A stretch of 46,797 nt of DNA from Polaromonas sp. (GCF_012927415.1 NZ_JABBPF010000033.1:1-46797); one strand, 5' to 3'. Shown: positions 1 to 8,983, counted from the first letter of the stretch. Program-made: numbers and translations. The notes: generated from the sequence alone by a model not told the origin.

Positions 1-201
1 CGGGGCGCTCTCGCGGCCATCGGCGTTTCATCACTCCTGCTTCAGGGCTGTGCGGTGGTGACGGCGGTCGATACCGTCGCCTCGGTCGCGATTGGCACGG
101 CCGGACTGGCGGCCAGCGCCGTTATCGGCACGGCGCGCATCGCAGGTTCGACCATCGGGGCGACGGCGGATGCGCTGCTTCCCGGCCCCAGCAGGCCCTA
201 G
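1..201 (+). CDS. Small putative lipoprotein, C-terminal part (5' end outside window)
   Basis: The reading frame is open from the first base to a TAG at 199-201, giving 66 residues. It begins inside a hydrophobic stretch that ends in a lipobox-like LLLQGC, so the mature protein would start at the Cys and be anchored to a membrane by lipid. The rest is a low-complexity Ala/Gly/Thr/Val-rich segment with no catalytic motif. The composition matches very small lipoproteins of unknown function common in proteobacteria. The start codon and the charged n-region of the signal lie upstream of the window. The function is unknown. Confidence 0.6.
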   Translation, partial: RGALAAIGVSSLLLQGCAVVTAVDTVASVAIGTAGLAASAVIGTARIAGSTIGATADALLPGPSRP

Positions 202-307
202 TTCAGCGCCAGCTGCGCCTGTATCAGGAGGAAGAAACTCGCGCGCTGGTGCCGCTTGCACGCAATTTCGCGTGGACCGAAGCGCACCACCACCGTTCAT
301 GCGTTGA

Positions 308-937
308 CCCGACTATCTCGCGTCGTTTCGCCCCTGTTTGCGGGCAGCAATCGCAGGCTGCAACCGGGAACGCTTCGCCAGCGACGCGGGTGCCGGACTG
401 ACGGCGGCATCGTCGCCCTGCCACTGGCCACGGCCTTTGCGATTGCCTCCAGGCTCAAGCCGCAATCCGGCATGCGGACCGCCATCATTGCCGGTACATT
501 GATCTCCGCACCGGGTGGCTCTGCGGTGCAGATCAGCGTAGCGACCGGCGCTTTCATCGTCATCGCTTACGGCATCCTTGAACGCTCGCCAGATGTCTGG
601 CCTGCCGCGTCACGACGCGAACCAGGAACTGTAGACGCATGGCATAGCCAATTTTGTCGAGCCATTTTTTGGCGGCATGCGAGCCACCGGGACGATTGCG
701 CGCCCTCACCGACCTACGCACAGGCGCGACCTCCCGCTGTCGTGTCTCGTGCATTGATTGACGCCGGTGCCGGTGCAGTCGCTCGATACTTCGGACCTTG
801 ATGTGGTGGAGCCGCTGCACAAAGCCATCATGATGCGCGGCGGACGGCTGGTGCTGGCCGGGCTAAAGGCCCAGCCCAGGGCGGTGATGGAACGGTCGGA
901 CTTTCGGGAAAAAGTCAAAATGCTATTAAATAAATAG
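308..937 (+). pseudogene. SulP-family anion (sulfate/bicarbonate) permease remnant
   Basis: Pieces of one SulP transporter can be read in order but in different frames. First comes [13 protein letters not shown] (frame of 308). After a shift near 404 comes [15 protein letters not shown], then [15 protein letters not shown] and [12 protein letters not shown]. After another shift near 640 comes [16 protein letters not shown], continued out of frame as [11 protein letters not shown]. Finally a STAS-domain end, [17 protein letters not shown] with GGRLVLAGL, runs from 779 to a TAG at 935. An intact SulP protein has about 500 or more residues and 10-14 membrane helices; most of the transmembrane core is deleted here. 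The terminal TAG lies in a 17-bp dispersed palindrome. Clearly non-functional; the original substrate cannot be told. Confidence 0.85.
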
Positions 938-938
938 C
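922..938. repeat. 17-bp dispersed palindrome, copy 1
   Basis: The sequence is GCTATTAAATAAATAGC. The arms extend by one base each side to 7-bp perfect arms around a 5-nt centre. It supplies the stop codon of the SulP relic. It matches six other 17-bp sites in the window in length and arm sequence. Confidence 0.7.
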
Positions 939-999
939 AAACCATAGCGGCAAATACTGGACGACAGCGTACTTCTGCCAGATTTTTGCTTTTTTGCCT

Positions 1000-1521
1000 T
1001 CAGCGGTTGCCGCCGGAAGGACTGAAGCTTTCCTCGTCGCTCGAATAGCTGCTTGCCACCCGGAGATCGGCATCAAACACCACGGTAAAAATCTTCTGCG
1101 TCTGCGGCGGGCTCAGGTAGCGCCAGTCGGAATGCGGTTCCCGCGTGAGTGCATAGGGCGTCACTTTCATCGGCTTGCCCAGCATCTTTCGCACCTGCTC
1201 CATGGGCATGCCGGGCAGCACTTTGACAAAGTTCTGCGGCGTCAGGACCTGGCGCAGCGCACTCATCTTGCCATCCGGCCCGATCGTGATCATGTAATTG
1301 ACCTGACCGGCCGGCTGGCGGTTGTATTCAAGCGTGCGTGCGCCCGTCGCAGCCGCCACACCGGGCAGCGGGATTGAGGCCATGTCGGAGGCATCCCAGA
1401 TTTTTTCGGGTTCGCCAAAACGTGCGCGTACATCGGCTTCGCTCGAAACGCCCTCCTCCAGCTCAATAATGCGCTGCTGGTCGCAGCCCGCCAGCCCGAG
1501 AAAAAGTGATAACAGGCCCAT
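1000..1521 (-). CDS. SmpA/OmlA (BamE-like) family outer-membrane lipoprotein
   Basis: The predicted protein has 173 residues. A short hydrophobic signal ends in the lipobox LGLAGC, then an ELEEGVSSEADVRARFGEP segment, a helix-turn typical of the SmpA/OmlA fold. A second similar repeat follows (VLPGMPMEQVRKMLGKP). The family includes BamE, a small lipoprotein of the outer-membrane beta-barrel assembly machine. This protein is longer and has two such units, so it is more likely a paralogue than BamE itself. The chosen ATG leaves an unusually short n-region without positive charge. An upstream non-ATG start would give a better signal (KRTVVCMG precedes it), and AAAGGA lies about 11 nt upstream. 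The exact role is unknown. Confidence 0.7.
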   Translation of the reverse strand: MGLLSLFLGLAGCDQQRIIELEEGVSSEADVRARFGEPEKIWDASDMASIPLPGVAAATGARTLEYNRQPAGQVNYMITIGPDGKMSALRQVLTPQNFVKVLPGMPMEQVRKMLGKPMKVTPYALTREPHSDWRYLSPPQTQKIFTVVFDADLRVASSYSSDEESFSPSGGNR

Positions 1522-1662
1522 GCAAACTACCGTCCTTTTCGCAGCAAGTGGCAGAACAGCCGGTGAATCGCCTGTTTTCTCAGGCGTGAGCAGACATGTC
1601 GATGAGTGCAAGGCAGACCCCGGTAAAATGCGTCCACTATACGTTTTAGGCAGCCACGCACC

Positions 1663-1881
1663 ATGTCCATTTTTCGCCGCCCCGATTACACCTCTGAAAT
1701 CACTTCGTTTATCAATGATCTCAAGGCAAAGAAACCCACGCTGGAAGCCGAACAACGCGCCGGCCGCGCCCTGCTGTGGGACAAAAACCTGAACCGGGGC
1801 GATCAAGCAGAGTACCGCGATGCCAGCGTTGCCCAGCAGCCCTATGTTTACGGCACCGCCAGTCATCCCAACGGGAATTAA
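1663..1881 (+). CDS. DUF3460 family small protein
   Basis: This is a 72-residue soluble, highly charged protein. It starts MSIFRRPDYTSEITSFI and has a central KAKKPTLEAEQRAGRALLWDK segment, the conserved core of DUF3460, a family of about 60-70 residues found almost only in betaproteobacteria. There is no signal peptide or membrane segment. It lies 92 bp upstream of scpA on the same strand, a pairing common in Burkholderiales, so the two may share a transcript. The function is unknown. Confidence 0.75.
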   Translation: MSIFRRPDYTSEITSFINDLKAKKPTLEAEQRAGRALLWDKNLNRGDQAEYRDASVAQQPYVYGTASHPNGN

Positions 1882-1973
1882 GCACTAAGCAGCCCCTGCT
1901 TCGTGCAAAACAGGCATTCGACGCTCCGCTTGCATGGCAATCCCTGATTCAGTCTGAGCGGACCGCTGCTTTC

Positions 1974-2855
1974 ATGCCCCACACGACCTTGCCCCCGATG
2001 ACCCGGGAACTGCCGCTGCCCGAGCGGCAAGCGCTCGCCGCGGGGGAGAACCCGGACATGCCGGTGGTGATTGACCAGGTTGCGCTGGCGCGGCTTTATG
2101 GCGAGCCCTTGTTTGCCATGCCCAAGGATTTGTATATTCCGCCGGACGCGCTCAAGGTGTTTCTGGAGGCGTTTGAGGGCCCGCTGGACTTGCTGCTGTA
2201 CCTTATCCGCCGGCAGAACTTCAATATTCTGGATATTCCAATGGCGGCGGTCACGCGGCAGTACCTGACCTATGTAGACGAGATCCGGGCCACCAACCTG
2301 GAGCTGGCGGCCGAATACCTGCTGATGGCCGCCATGCTGATTGAAATCAAGTCGCGCATGCTGCTGCCACCCAAAAAGTCGGCCGAAGGCCAGGAAGCGG
2401 AAGACCCGCGCGCCGAGCTGGTGCGCCGCCTGCTTGAATACGAGCAGATCAAGCTGGCCGCCCACAAGCTCAACGAAATTCCGCAATTTGGCCGCGATTT
2501 CCTGCGCGCCCAGGTCCATGTAGAGCAGTCCCGGCAGCCGCGTTTTCCCGATGTCACGGTGGTCGAGCTGCAGGACGCCTGGCGCGATATTGTCAAGCGC
2601 GCCAAACTGATTCAGCACCATGTCATATCCAGGGAAGAACTCTCGGTGCGCGAGCACATGAGCATCGTGCTGCGCAAGCTGCAGGGCCGCAAGTTTCTGG
2701 AATTTGAAGAGCTTTTTGACGCCTCGCGCGGCATGGCGCTGCTGGTCGTCACCTTTATTGCGCTGCTCGAACTGGCCAAGGAATGCCTGCTTGAAATCAC
2801 CCAGGCCGAGTCCTTTGCGCCGATTTACGTGCGGCTGGCCTACACACCAACCTGA
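1974..2855 (+). CDS. scpA: Segregation and condensation protein A
   Basis: ScpA is the kleisin subunit of the bacterial SMC-ScpAB condensin, which compacts and separates new chromosomes. The 293-residue protein has the kleisin N-terminal motif FEGPLDLLLYLIRRQNFNI, then LAAEYLLMAAMLIEIKSRMLLP, an acidic linker with EDPRAELVRRLLEYEQ, and a C-terminal winged-helix end (GRKFLEFEELF, then VVTFIALLELAK). Length is usual for proteobacteria. The ATG chosen follows the DUF3460 stop; a second in-frame ATG eight codons later is possible. No smc or scpB is in view. The stop codon touches an 11-bp tandem repeat. Confidence 0.92.
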   Translation: MPHTTLPPMTRELPLPERQALAAGENPDMPVVIDQVALARLYGEPLFAMPKDLYIPPDALKVFLEAFEGPLDLLLYLIRRQNFNILDIPMAAVTRQYLTYVDEIRATNLELAAEYLLMAAMLIEIKSRMLLPPKKSAEGQEAEDPRAELVRRLLEYEQIKLAAHKLNEIPQFGRDFLRAQVHVEQSRQPRFPDVTVVELQDAWRDIVKRAKLIQHHVISREELSVREHMSIVLRKLQGRKFLEFEELFDASRGMALLVVTFIALLELAKECLLEITQAESFAPIYVRLAYTPT

Positions 2856-2916
2856 AGCCCGGCTAAACTCCGGCCAAACCCCGGCCAAACCCCGGCCTAA
2901 TCCCGGTTAACCCGGC
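2854..2916. repeat. 11-bp tandem repeat between scpA and nadB
   Basis: The unit AAACYCCGGCC repeats with an 11-bp period. There are two identical copies (2876-2886 and 2887-2897), a one-base variant at 2865-2875, and diverged units on each side (2854-2864, 2898-2908, and a partial one after 2909). It starts within the scpA stop codon and ends 9 bp before the nadB ATG, so it forms the whole spacer and lies where a ribosome binding site is expected. Confidence 0.85.
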
Positions 2917-2924
2917 GACTCCAG

Positions 2925-4547
2925 ATGAACCGCTTGCCCGATCCCGCAGAGCTCAATTTTGACATCCTCATCATCGGCAGCGGTCTGGCGGGGTTGACCG
3001 CCGCGCTGCTGCTGGCACCCATGCACCGTGTTGCGCTGCTGACAAAACGCGAGCTGGGCGACGGCTCCAGCGGCTGGGCCCAGGGCGGCATGGCTGCCGT
3101 GCTGGCCGAAGACGACACCCTTGAACAGCATGTCAGTGACACCCTTATTGCCGGAGCCGGTCTGTGCGACCAGGCCGCTGTTCGCGCCGTGGTCAAAGGC
3201 GCGCCTGACGCGATTGCCTGGCTGCGCGCGCTCGGCGTGCCTTTCTCGGAAGACAGCGAACACCCCGGCGAACTGCACCTGACGCGCGAAGGAGGTCACA
3301 GCCAGCGCCGTATCGTGCACGCCACTGATGCCACCGGCGCCGCCGTGCAGCGCAGCCTGATTCAACAACTGCGGCGCACGCCCAGCATCACGGTGTTCGA
3401 GCACCACATGCTGGTCGACCTGATCACCGACCGCCAGCTCCGGCGGGCCGGCAGTCAATGCCATGGCGCCTACGTTCTGGACGTGATCACGGGCCGGGTC
3501 CGCACCTTCGGCGCGGGCCAAACCATTCTGGCCACCGGTGGCGCGGGCAAGGTCTACCTGTACTCGACCAACCCCGACACCGCCACCGGCGACGGCATAG
3601 CTGCGGCCTGGCGCGCTGGCTGCCGGGTCTGCAATATGGAATTCATCCAGTTTCATCCGACCTGTCTATACCACCCGCACGCCAAATCATTTTTGATCTC
3701 GGAGGCCGTACGTGGCGAAGGTGGCCAGCTGCTGCTGCCGCCTTCTGCGGGCGGAACGCGCTTCATGCCCGCGCACGATTCGCGCGCCGAGCTGGCGCCG
3801 CGTGACGTGGTGGCCAGGGCGATTGATTTTGAAATGAAAAAGCACGGGCTTGACTGCGTCTACCTTGATATTTCGCACCAGAGCCCGGCATTTTTGCAGG
3901 CGCACTTCCCCAACATCCTGCAGCGCTGCGCGGAGTTGGGCATCGACATCACCAGACAACCGATTCCGGTGGTGCCGGCCGCGCACTACACCTGCGGCGG
4001 TGTACTGACCGACCTGGCCGGGCGCACCGACATGACCGGTCTATATGCCATAGGCGAGACCGCCTGCACCGGCCTGCATGGCGCCAACCGGCTGGCCAGC
4101 AATTCGCTGGTCGAATGTGTGGTGCTGGCACGCGCCACGGCCCAAGCCATCGATGCGATAAAAAGCGGCCCGCCCATGCACGTCACGGTGCTGCCCGCCT
4201 GGGACGAAAGCCAGGTGGCCGATGCCGACGAAGCCGTGGTGATCTCCCACAACTGGGACGAGTTGCGCCGCTTCATGTGGAACTACGTCGGCATTGTTCG
4301 CACCACAAAGCGGCTTGAGCGCGCGGCCCATCGTATCGCGCTGCTGAATTCGGAAATTCGGGAGTTTTATGCAAATTTCCGCGTCACCCGCGACCTGCTG
4401 GAGCTACGCAACCTGTTGCAGGTGGCCGAGCTGATCGTGCGCTCGGCGCAAGGCCGGCATGAAAGCCGGGGTCTGCATTTCAGCCGGGACTACCCGAATA
4501 TGGCTGAAAAAGCTGTTCCGACCATTTTGCTTCCGCCTAAAGCCTGA
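2925..4547 (+). CDS. nadB: L-aspartate oxidase
   Basis: NadB is an FAD flavoenzyme that oxidises L-aspartate to iminoaspartate, the first step of de novo NAD synthesis; NadA then uses the product. The protein has 540 residues, the same as E. coli NadB. It carries the FAD-binding IIGSGLAGLTAALLL near residue 16, the active-site stretch GGSSGWAQGGMAA-like (seen as DGSSGWAQGGMAA), REGGHSQRRIVHA, and the late flavin motif GLHGANRLASNSL. The C-terminal helical domain is complete. The ATG lacks a clear Shine-Dalgarno because the spacer is the 11-bp tandem repeat. Its partners nadC and nadA lie about 7-10 kb away on the other strand. Confidence 0.95.
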   Translation: MNRLPDPAELNFDILIIGSGLAGLTAALLLAPMHRVALLTKRELGDGSSGWAQGGMAAVLAEDDTLEQHVSDTLIAGAGLCDQAAVRAVVKGAPDAIAWLRALGVPFSEDSEHPGELHLTREGGHSQRRIVHATDATGAAVQRSLIQQLRRTPSITVFEHHMLVDLITDRQLRRAGSQCHGAYVLDVITGRVRTFGAGQTILATGGAGKVYLYSTNPDTATGDGIAAAWRAGCRVCNMEFIQFHPTCLYHPHAKSFLISEAVRGEGGQLLLPPSAGGTRFMPAHDSRAELAPRDVVARAIDFEMKKHGLDCVYLDISHQSPAFLQAHFPNILQRCAELGIDITRQPIPVVPAAHYTCGGVLTDLAGRTDMTGLYAIGETACTGLHGANRLASNSLVECVVLARATAQAIDAIKSGPPMHVTVLPAWDESQVADADEAVVISHNWDELRRFMWNYVGIVRTTKRLERAAHRIALLNSEIREFYANFRVTRDLLELRNLLQVAELIVRSAQGRHESRGLHFSRDYPNMAEKAVPTILLPPKA

Positions 4548-4613
4548 GGCCGTTGCGGGGGTTGCTACAACGCAAGAAAATGGCAAAACCGATCCGGCGC
4601 CAAGCGCGAAACA

Positions 4614-6335
4614 ATGAATGACGGCAGCAACATGAAAACAGTCAGCCCTCACCTGTGGCAGCGTTTCCGGGACATTGCGGTGCCCTACTGGCGCATGGAG
4701 GAAAAATCGAAAGCCTGGGGTCTGCTGGTTTTGCTGGTGCTGCTGTTGCTGGGGCAGACCGGATTCGCGGTCCTCTTTAACGAACAGACGGGCGAGTTCA
4801 CCTCGGCCCTGGCGGCGCACAACGCCGATCGTTTCTGGCATTCCATCAAGCTGTGCCTGGGCCTGCTTATCGGCGCGGTGCCGCTCTACGCCTTTTACTA
4901 CTATGTGCGGGACAAGCTGGGCAACCACTGGCGGCGCTGGCTGACGGGCCGCTTTCTCGACAGCTATTTCAGGGACCGGCATTTCTACGAGCTCAATGCC
5001 AATGCCGCCATCGACAACCCCGACCAGCGCATCGCCGAGGACATCAACACCTTCACGCAACGCTCGCTCTTTTTCCTGTTGATCCTCATCGGCTCGATCC
5101 TGCAACTGCTTGCATTCAGCAGTGTGCTGTGGTTCATCTCCCGGGAACTGGTGTATTTTCTGGTTTTTTACGCGATCGCCGGCACGCTGATCACGGTGTT
5201 TGTCTACGGCAAGCCGCTGGTCGGCCTGAACTTTCGGCAACTCCGGCGTGAGGCGGATTTCCGCTTCGGCCTGGTCCGGGTCCGGGAGAACGCCGAATCC
5301 ATCGCCTTCTACAGCGGTGAGGCGCAGGAGTTGCAGCAAGTCAAACGCCGTTTTACCGCAGCCTTCGACAATTTCAACCTGCTCATCAGAAAACAGTTTT
5401 CCCTGAATCTGTTCCAGTACGCCTACACCATGCTGACCATCGTTCTCCCCAGCGCCATCATTGCATCGCGGGTGCTGTCGGGCGAACTGGAGGTCGGCAG
5501 CGCGGTACGGGCAGCGGGCGCTTTTGCGGCGGTGCTCAGCGCCATTTCAGTGATAGTCGACAATTTTGAAAGCCTGAGCCGATTCGCCGCCGGCATCGAC
5601 CGCCTGGACAGTTTTACAAAAGTGCTGCACGCTGATCCGGCAAGCCGCGAGCGCGCCGGTGGTGTCATCGAGTCGGTGCAGGGTCCGGGTCTGGCGCTGC
5701 AAGGCGTGACCTTGCTGACGCCTCATCGCGAGCGCATCCTGGTCAGGGATCTGTCGGTTGCCATCGAACCCGGGAAAGGGCTGCTGATCGTCGGGACCAG
5801 CGGCAGCGGGAAAAGCTCGCTGCTGCGCGCCATCGCCGGCCTATGGTATTCAGGCAGCGGGACCATCATTCGTCCCGGCCCTGAAGAAATCCTTTTCCTG
5901 CCTCAGCAACCCTACATGCTTCCCGGCACATTGCGCAGCCAGCTGCTTTATCCCCACAAGGACCGGCAGGCCTCAGACACCGAACTGCTGGAATTGCTGG
6001 TGAAAGTCAACCTGCCGCTCCTGGCCGAAAGATTTGGCGGACTCGATATCGAGCTGGACTGGGAAAAGCTGCTGTCCATCGGTGAGCAGCAGCGCCTGGC
6101 TTTTGCCCGCGTGCTGCTGAGCTGCCCGCGCTTCGCCATACTGGATGAAGCCACCAGCGCGCTGGATATCGGCAATGAGGAAAGCCTTTACCGGCAACTG
6201 CTGGCAAGCCACACGACGCCGGTGAGCGTCGGTCACCGCTCAACGCTTCTGAAGTTTCACCATCAGGTACTCGAACTCGGCGGCGAAGGGCAATGGCAGG
6301 CGCATCCAGCAAAAGGCTACAGTTTCAGCGCATAG
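4614..6335 (+). CDS. SbmA/BacA/YddA-type ABC transporter, fused permease and ATPase
   Basis: The protein has 573 residues. The N-terminal half has about six hydrophobic helices of the ABC_membrane_2 (SbmA/BacA) kind, with WRRWLTGRFLDSYF and NPDQRIAEDINTF as in the YddA/BacA family. The C-terminal half is an ATPase with Walker A GTSGSGKSS (near 393-401), signature LSIGEQQR in place of LSGGQ, Walker B FAILDEATSALD and an H-loop GHRS. The LSIGEQQR variant is normal for this subfamily. Relatives move peptides, vitamin B12 or very long fatty acids; the substrate here is not evident. It would work as an inner-membrane homodimer. A second in-frame ATG six codons later is a possible start. Confidence 0.88.
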   Translation: MNDGSNMKTVSPHLWQRFRDIAVPYWRMEEKSKAWGLLVLLVLLLLGQTGFAVLFNEQTGEFTSALAAHNADRFWHSIKLCLGLLIGAVPLYAFYYYVRDKLGNHWRRWLTGRFLDSYFRDRHFYELNANAAIDNPDQRIAEDINTFTQRSLFFLLILIGSILQLLAFSSVLWFISRELVYFLVFYAIAGTLITVFVYGKPLVGLNFRQLRREADFRFGLVRVRENAESIAFYSGEAQELQQVKRRFTAAFDNFNLLIRKQFSLNLFQYAYTMLTIVLPSAIIASRVLSGELEVGSAVRAAGAFAAVLSAISVIVDNFESLSRFAAGIDRLDSFTKVLHADPASRERAGGVIESVQGPGLALQGVTLLTPHRERILVRDLSVAIEPGKGLLIVGTSGSGKSSLLRAIAGLWYSGSGTIIRPGPEEILFLPQQPYMLPGTLRSQLLYPHKDRQASDTELLELLVKVNLPLLAERFGGLDIELDWEKLLSIGEQQRLAFARVLLSCPRFAILDEATSALDIGNEESLYRQLLASHTTPVSVGHRSTLLKFHHQVLELGGEGQWQAHPAKGYSFSA

Positions 6336-6436
6336 CCAACAGAACCGGAGCCCGGGCAACGTTAGGGATTGCCAGATCGTATTTTTCACTCACTTGGACA
6401 CAAGGCCATGAACAGTGACGAACATAAATCGACAGC

Positions 6437-6772
6437 GTGCTCAAGCCCACTAGGGTGATCGCCGGCATGAAGTGCGCGCAGCAGGTGGCCGAAGTCACTC
6501 GACGCTACCTGTTGCGCCATGTAGCGGTAGCCGTTCCCGGCATCGTATTCCTGTCAGGCGGCCAAAAAGCGGAAGACGCCACCGATTACCTCAACGCGAT
6601 GAATTCGCTGGGACCGCATCACTGGCAGTTCAGTTTTTCGCACGAACAAGCACTGCAGGCGCCAGTACCGGGGGCTTGAAAAAAGCAAGAAGGCAATGGG
6701 GCGGCGGCGCAAAAGTCGTTTGCCCAGCGCTACCGGTTAAATGGTCTGGCGCAGGCGGGTAGGTATGCGTGA
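6437..6772 (+). pseudogene. Class I fructose-bisphosphate aldolase, C-terminal remnant
   Basis: The segment VLKPTRVIAGMKC, then VAVPGIVFLSGGQKAEDATDYLNAMN and LGPHHWQFSFSHEQALQAP, is the C-terminal third of a class I (Schiff-base) aldolase. A frame break follows, and QRYRLNGLAQAGRYA with its TGA matches the usual end of the family. The N-terminal two thirds (about 230 residues) are missing upstream: I find no trace between 6336 and 6436. Class I aldolase cleaves fructose 1,6-bisphosphate, the product of the adjacent phosphofructokinase, so this looks like a lost partner. The active-site Lys region is not present. Confidence 0.8.
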
Positions 6773-6897
6773 ACGGTGGAATCGCAGGCCTAGTCATTGC
6801 ATTTCTAAATCATTCGTGAGCGCGAAGATGAAGTGCAGACAGTTCCAGCGATCGCCCACTGGAACCGTCTAAGTGCAGGGATGATCTGGAAATGGAA

Positions 6898-8115
6898 TTA
6901 GTCGGGGCGCAGCACCCTGGCGACCGGGTTGCTGCGCAGCCGGAATGCATCAGGCATGCCTGAGCCCAGCAGCGGGTGCAGATAGCGCCGAAACGCATCG
7001 GTCACATCGGTGCCACTGGCGCTGATGAATTCATCGTCCATCACGCGCGTTTTACCCGCCACGGCTTCGAGGGGCAGCAACTCGTAGTCGACCGAATAAA
7101 AGCCGGTCCGCCGGATGGCGACCGAGCCACCTTGCTGGCCCCACATGGCGAACTGCACGGCCTTCTCGCCCACCTCGCGGGCTTCGCGCTGGTCGACGTC
7201 GGAGACACAGCCGATGAAAGAGCGCTGCAGGTAGCCCAGCGTGTCGCCGCGCACCCGCTTGATGCCCAGCCTGCTTTTAATCTCTTCGCACAGCAGATCA
7301 GCCAGCGCGCCACTGCCGGAAAGCTGCGCATTGCCATGCGCATCGTGCTCCAGGTTCCCGGGAAGCGTCGCGGCGATCAGGTTGCCCGACGCGTCGTGTA
7401 TGCCTTCAGACACGGCAACCACACAACGCCCCAGCCGCTCATGGGTAGTTTTGACATCGGCCAGAAAATCAGCCATTACAAAGCTGCGCTCGGGGAGATA
7501 TATCAGGTGGGGGCCATCGTCCGGAAACTTCCTGCCCAGAGCGGAAGCAGCGGTCAAAAATCCGGCATGCCGCCCCATCACGACGGCGACATAAACCCCC
7601 GGCAGGGCAGCGTTATCCAGGTTGGCGCCGGCAAAGGCCTGCGCGACAAAGCGTGCGGCAGAAGGAAAACCAGGCGTATGGTCATTGCCCACCAGGTCGT
7701 TGTCGATGGTCTTGGGGATATGAACGCAGCGCAGAGAATAGCCGGCCTTGCGCGCTTCGGCGCTCACGATGCGTACCGTATCGGAAGAATCGTTTCCGCC
7801 AATGTAGAAGAAGTGACCGATTTCGTGCGCCTGCAATACCCTGAATATTTCCTGGCAATACTTCGTGTCGGGCTTGTCACGCGTGGAGCCCAGGGCCGAG
7901 GATGGCGTGTTGGCGACCATTTCCAGGTTGTGGCTGGTTTCCTGCGTCAAATGAACAAAGTCTTCATTGATGATGCCGCGCACCCCGTGGCGGGCACCGT
8001 ACACATGCTCTATGCCACGAAAACGCCGCGCTTCCAGCGTCACACCAACCAGTGACTGGTTGACCACGGCAGTAGGACCGCCCCCCTGCGCGACAAGAAT
8101 TTTTCCGGATGCCAT
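6898..8115 (-). CDS. 6-phosphofructokinase, probably PPi-dependent
   Basis: The 405-residue protein phosphorylates fructose 6-phosphate. It has an N-terminal GGGPT loop, YIGGNDSSDT where ATP enzymes have GGDGS, the PKTIDND motif that marks PPi-type enzymes, and MGRHAGF. A bulky residue instead of Gly in the GGxxS loop, together with the PKTIDND lysine, favours pyrophosphate over ATP as phosphoryl donor in this family. That is inference here, since the residues are GGND rather than the classic GGDD. The chosen ATG (MASGKILVAQ) fits the family start and has AGGA about 8-10 nt upstream. It faces the aldolase relic, and no other glycolytic gene is adjacent. Confidence 0.85.
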   Translation of the reverse strand: MASGKILVAQGGGPTAVVNQSLVGVTLEARRFRGIEHVYGARHGVRGIINEDFVHLTQETSHNLEMVANTPSSALGSTRDKPDTKYCQEIFRVLQAHEIGHFFYIGGNDSSDTVRIVSAEARKAGYSLRCVHIPKTIDNDLVGNDHTPGFPSAARFVAQAFAGANLDNAALPGVYVAVVMGRHAGFLTAASALGRKFPDDGPHLIYLPERSFVMADFLADVKTTHERLGRCVVAVSEGIHDASGNLIAATLPGNLEHDAHGNAQLSGSGALADLLCEEIKSRLGIKRVRGDTLGYLQRSFIGCVSDVDQREAREVGEKAVQFAMWGQQGGSVAIRRTGFYSVDYELLPLEAVAGKTRVMDDEFISASGTDVTDAFRRYLHPLLGSGMPDAFRLRSNPVARVLRPD

Positions 8116-8308
8116 TTTGGTGTCCTGAAGGTTCAACTCCGTTCCCGAAAAATGATCGTAGCACCGACCCGGCAGAACAGGCAACACCGGCTACCCGGCC
8201 CAAAGCAGCAAAAAAAGGTTGCCCACGAAGGTTAGCCAACGCTCGACCTCGCTGCGACGCACAATCTGCCAAAGATATTTCTTATCCACGCTGTCACCCA
8301 TCGAGCCC

Positions 8309-8983
8309 ATGGAACAAATATTAAAAACAGGCTGCCGGCGCCCGGCTTGCACAAGCTGCCTGCGCCCGCAAAGCGCCTGCATTTGCCAGTGGATTAGGCA
8401 GACGACGCATCAGGTGGAGGTACTGATCCTGCAGCACCCGCTGGAAGTGGCCCACGCCAAAGGCAGCGCGCGCCTGCTGCACCTGAGCTTGGCACGCAGC
8501 CAGCTGGTAACGGGTGAAGTGTTTGCCGAGCACGACCTGCTGGCCCTGCTGACCGCCGCCTTTGAACAAGGGGAAACTTGCACTACCCAGGCCAATGCGG
8601 ACAGGTCCCGAAAGGCCGTATTGCTCTACCCCGATTGGCAGCATGACAGGGTGCTCGGCCTGCCTGCCCCGCCCGCTCTGGAGCCTGCCTGGCTGAAGGA
8701 TCCTTGCCGGCTGCGTCTGGTCGTGCTCGACGGCACCTGGCGCAAGAGCCGCAAGATGCTGCACGCCAACCCCTTGCTGCAGCAGTTGCCTCGCCTGTCG
8801 CTGCAAGGCCTGCTGGCGTCGCGCTATCTGATCCGCAAGGCCCACCGGCCGGATCAGCTGTCTACGCTGGAAGCGACCTGCGCGGCGCTGGCGCAGCTGG
8901 AAAACAGCGTTGAGAATTTTCAGCCCTTGTTGACAGCGTTTGACGGCTTTGTGGCACAACAGCTGGTGTATCGGGGGAAGTAG
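8309..8983 (+). CDS. DTW-domain tRNA-uridine aminocarboxypropyltransferase
   Basis: DTW proteins (TapT/TuaA type) transfer the 3-amino-3-carboxypropyl group of S-adenosylmethionine to uridine in tRNA (acp3U, position 47 in E. coli). The 224-residue protein opens with a Cys-rich motif, RPACTSCLRPQSACIC, a likely zinc or iron-sulfur site. It has ILQHPLE near residue 50 and the name-giving LDGTWRKSRKML near 140, then LSTLEATCAAL near the end. The start MEQILKTGC was preferred to an upstream in-frame one because it places the Cys motif where family members have it. It diverges from the phosphofructokinase gene. Confidence 0.85.
   Translation: MEQILKTGCRRPACTSCLRPQSACICQWIRQTTHQVEVLILQHPLEVAHAKGSARLLHLSLARSQLVTGEVFAEHDLLALLTAAFEQGETCTTQANADRSRKAVLLYPDWQHDRVLGLPAPPALEPAWLKDPCRLRLVVLDGTWRKSRKMLHANPLLQQLPRLSLQGLLASRYLIRKAHRPDQLSTLEATCAALAQLENSVENFQPLLTAFDGFVAQQLVYRGK

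Noticed and set aside
1878..2888. Long open frame on the minus strand opposite scpA
   Set aside because: It is antisense to an unmistakable ScpA frame, rich in Gln/Arg/His as expected for a shadow frame, with no recognisable domain.
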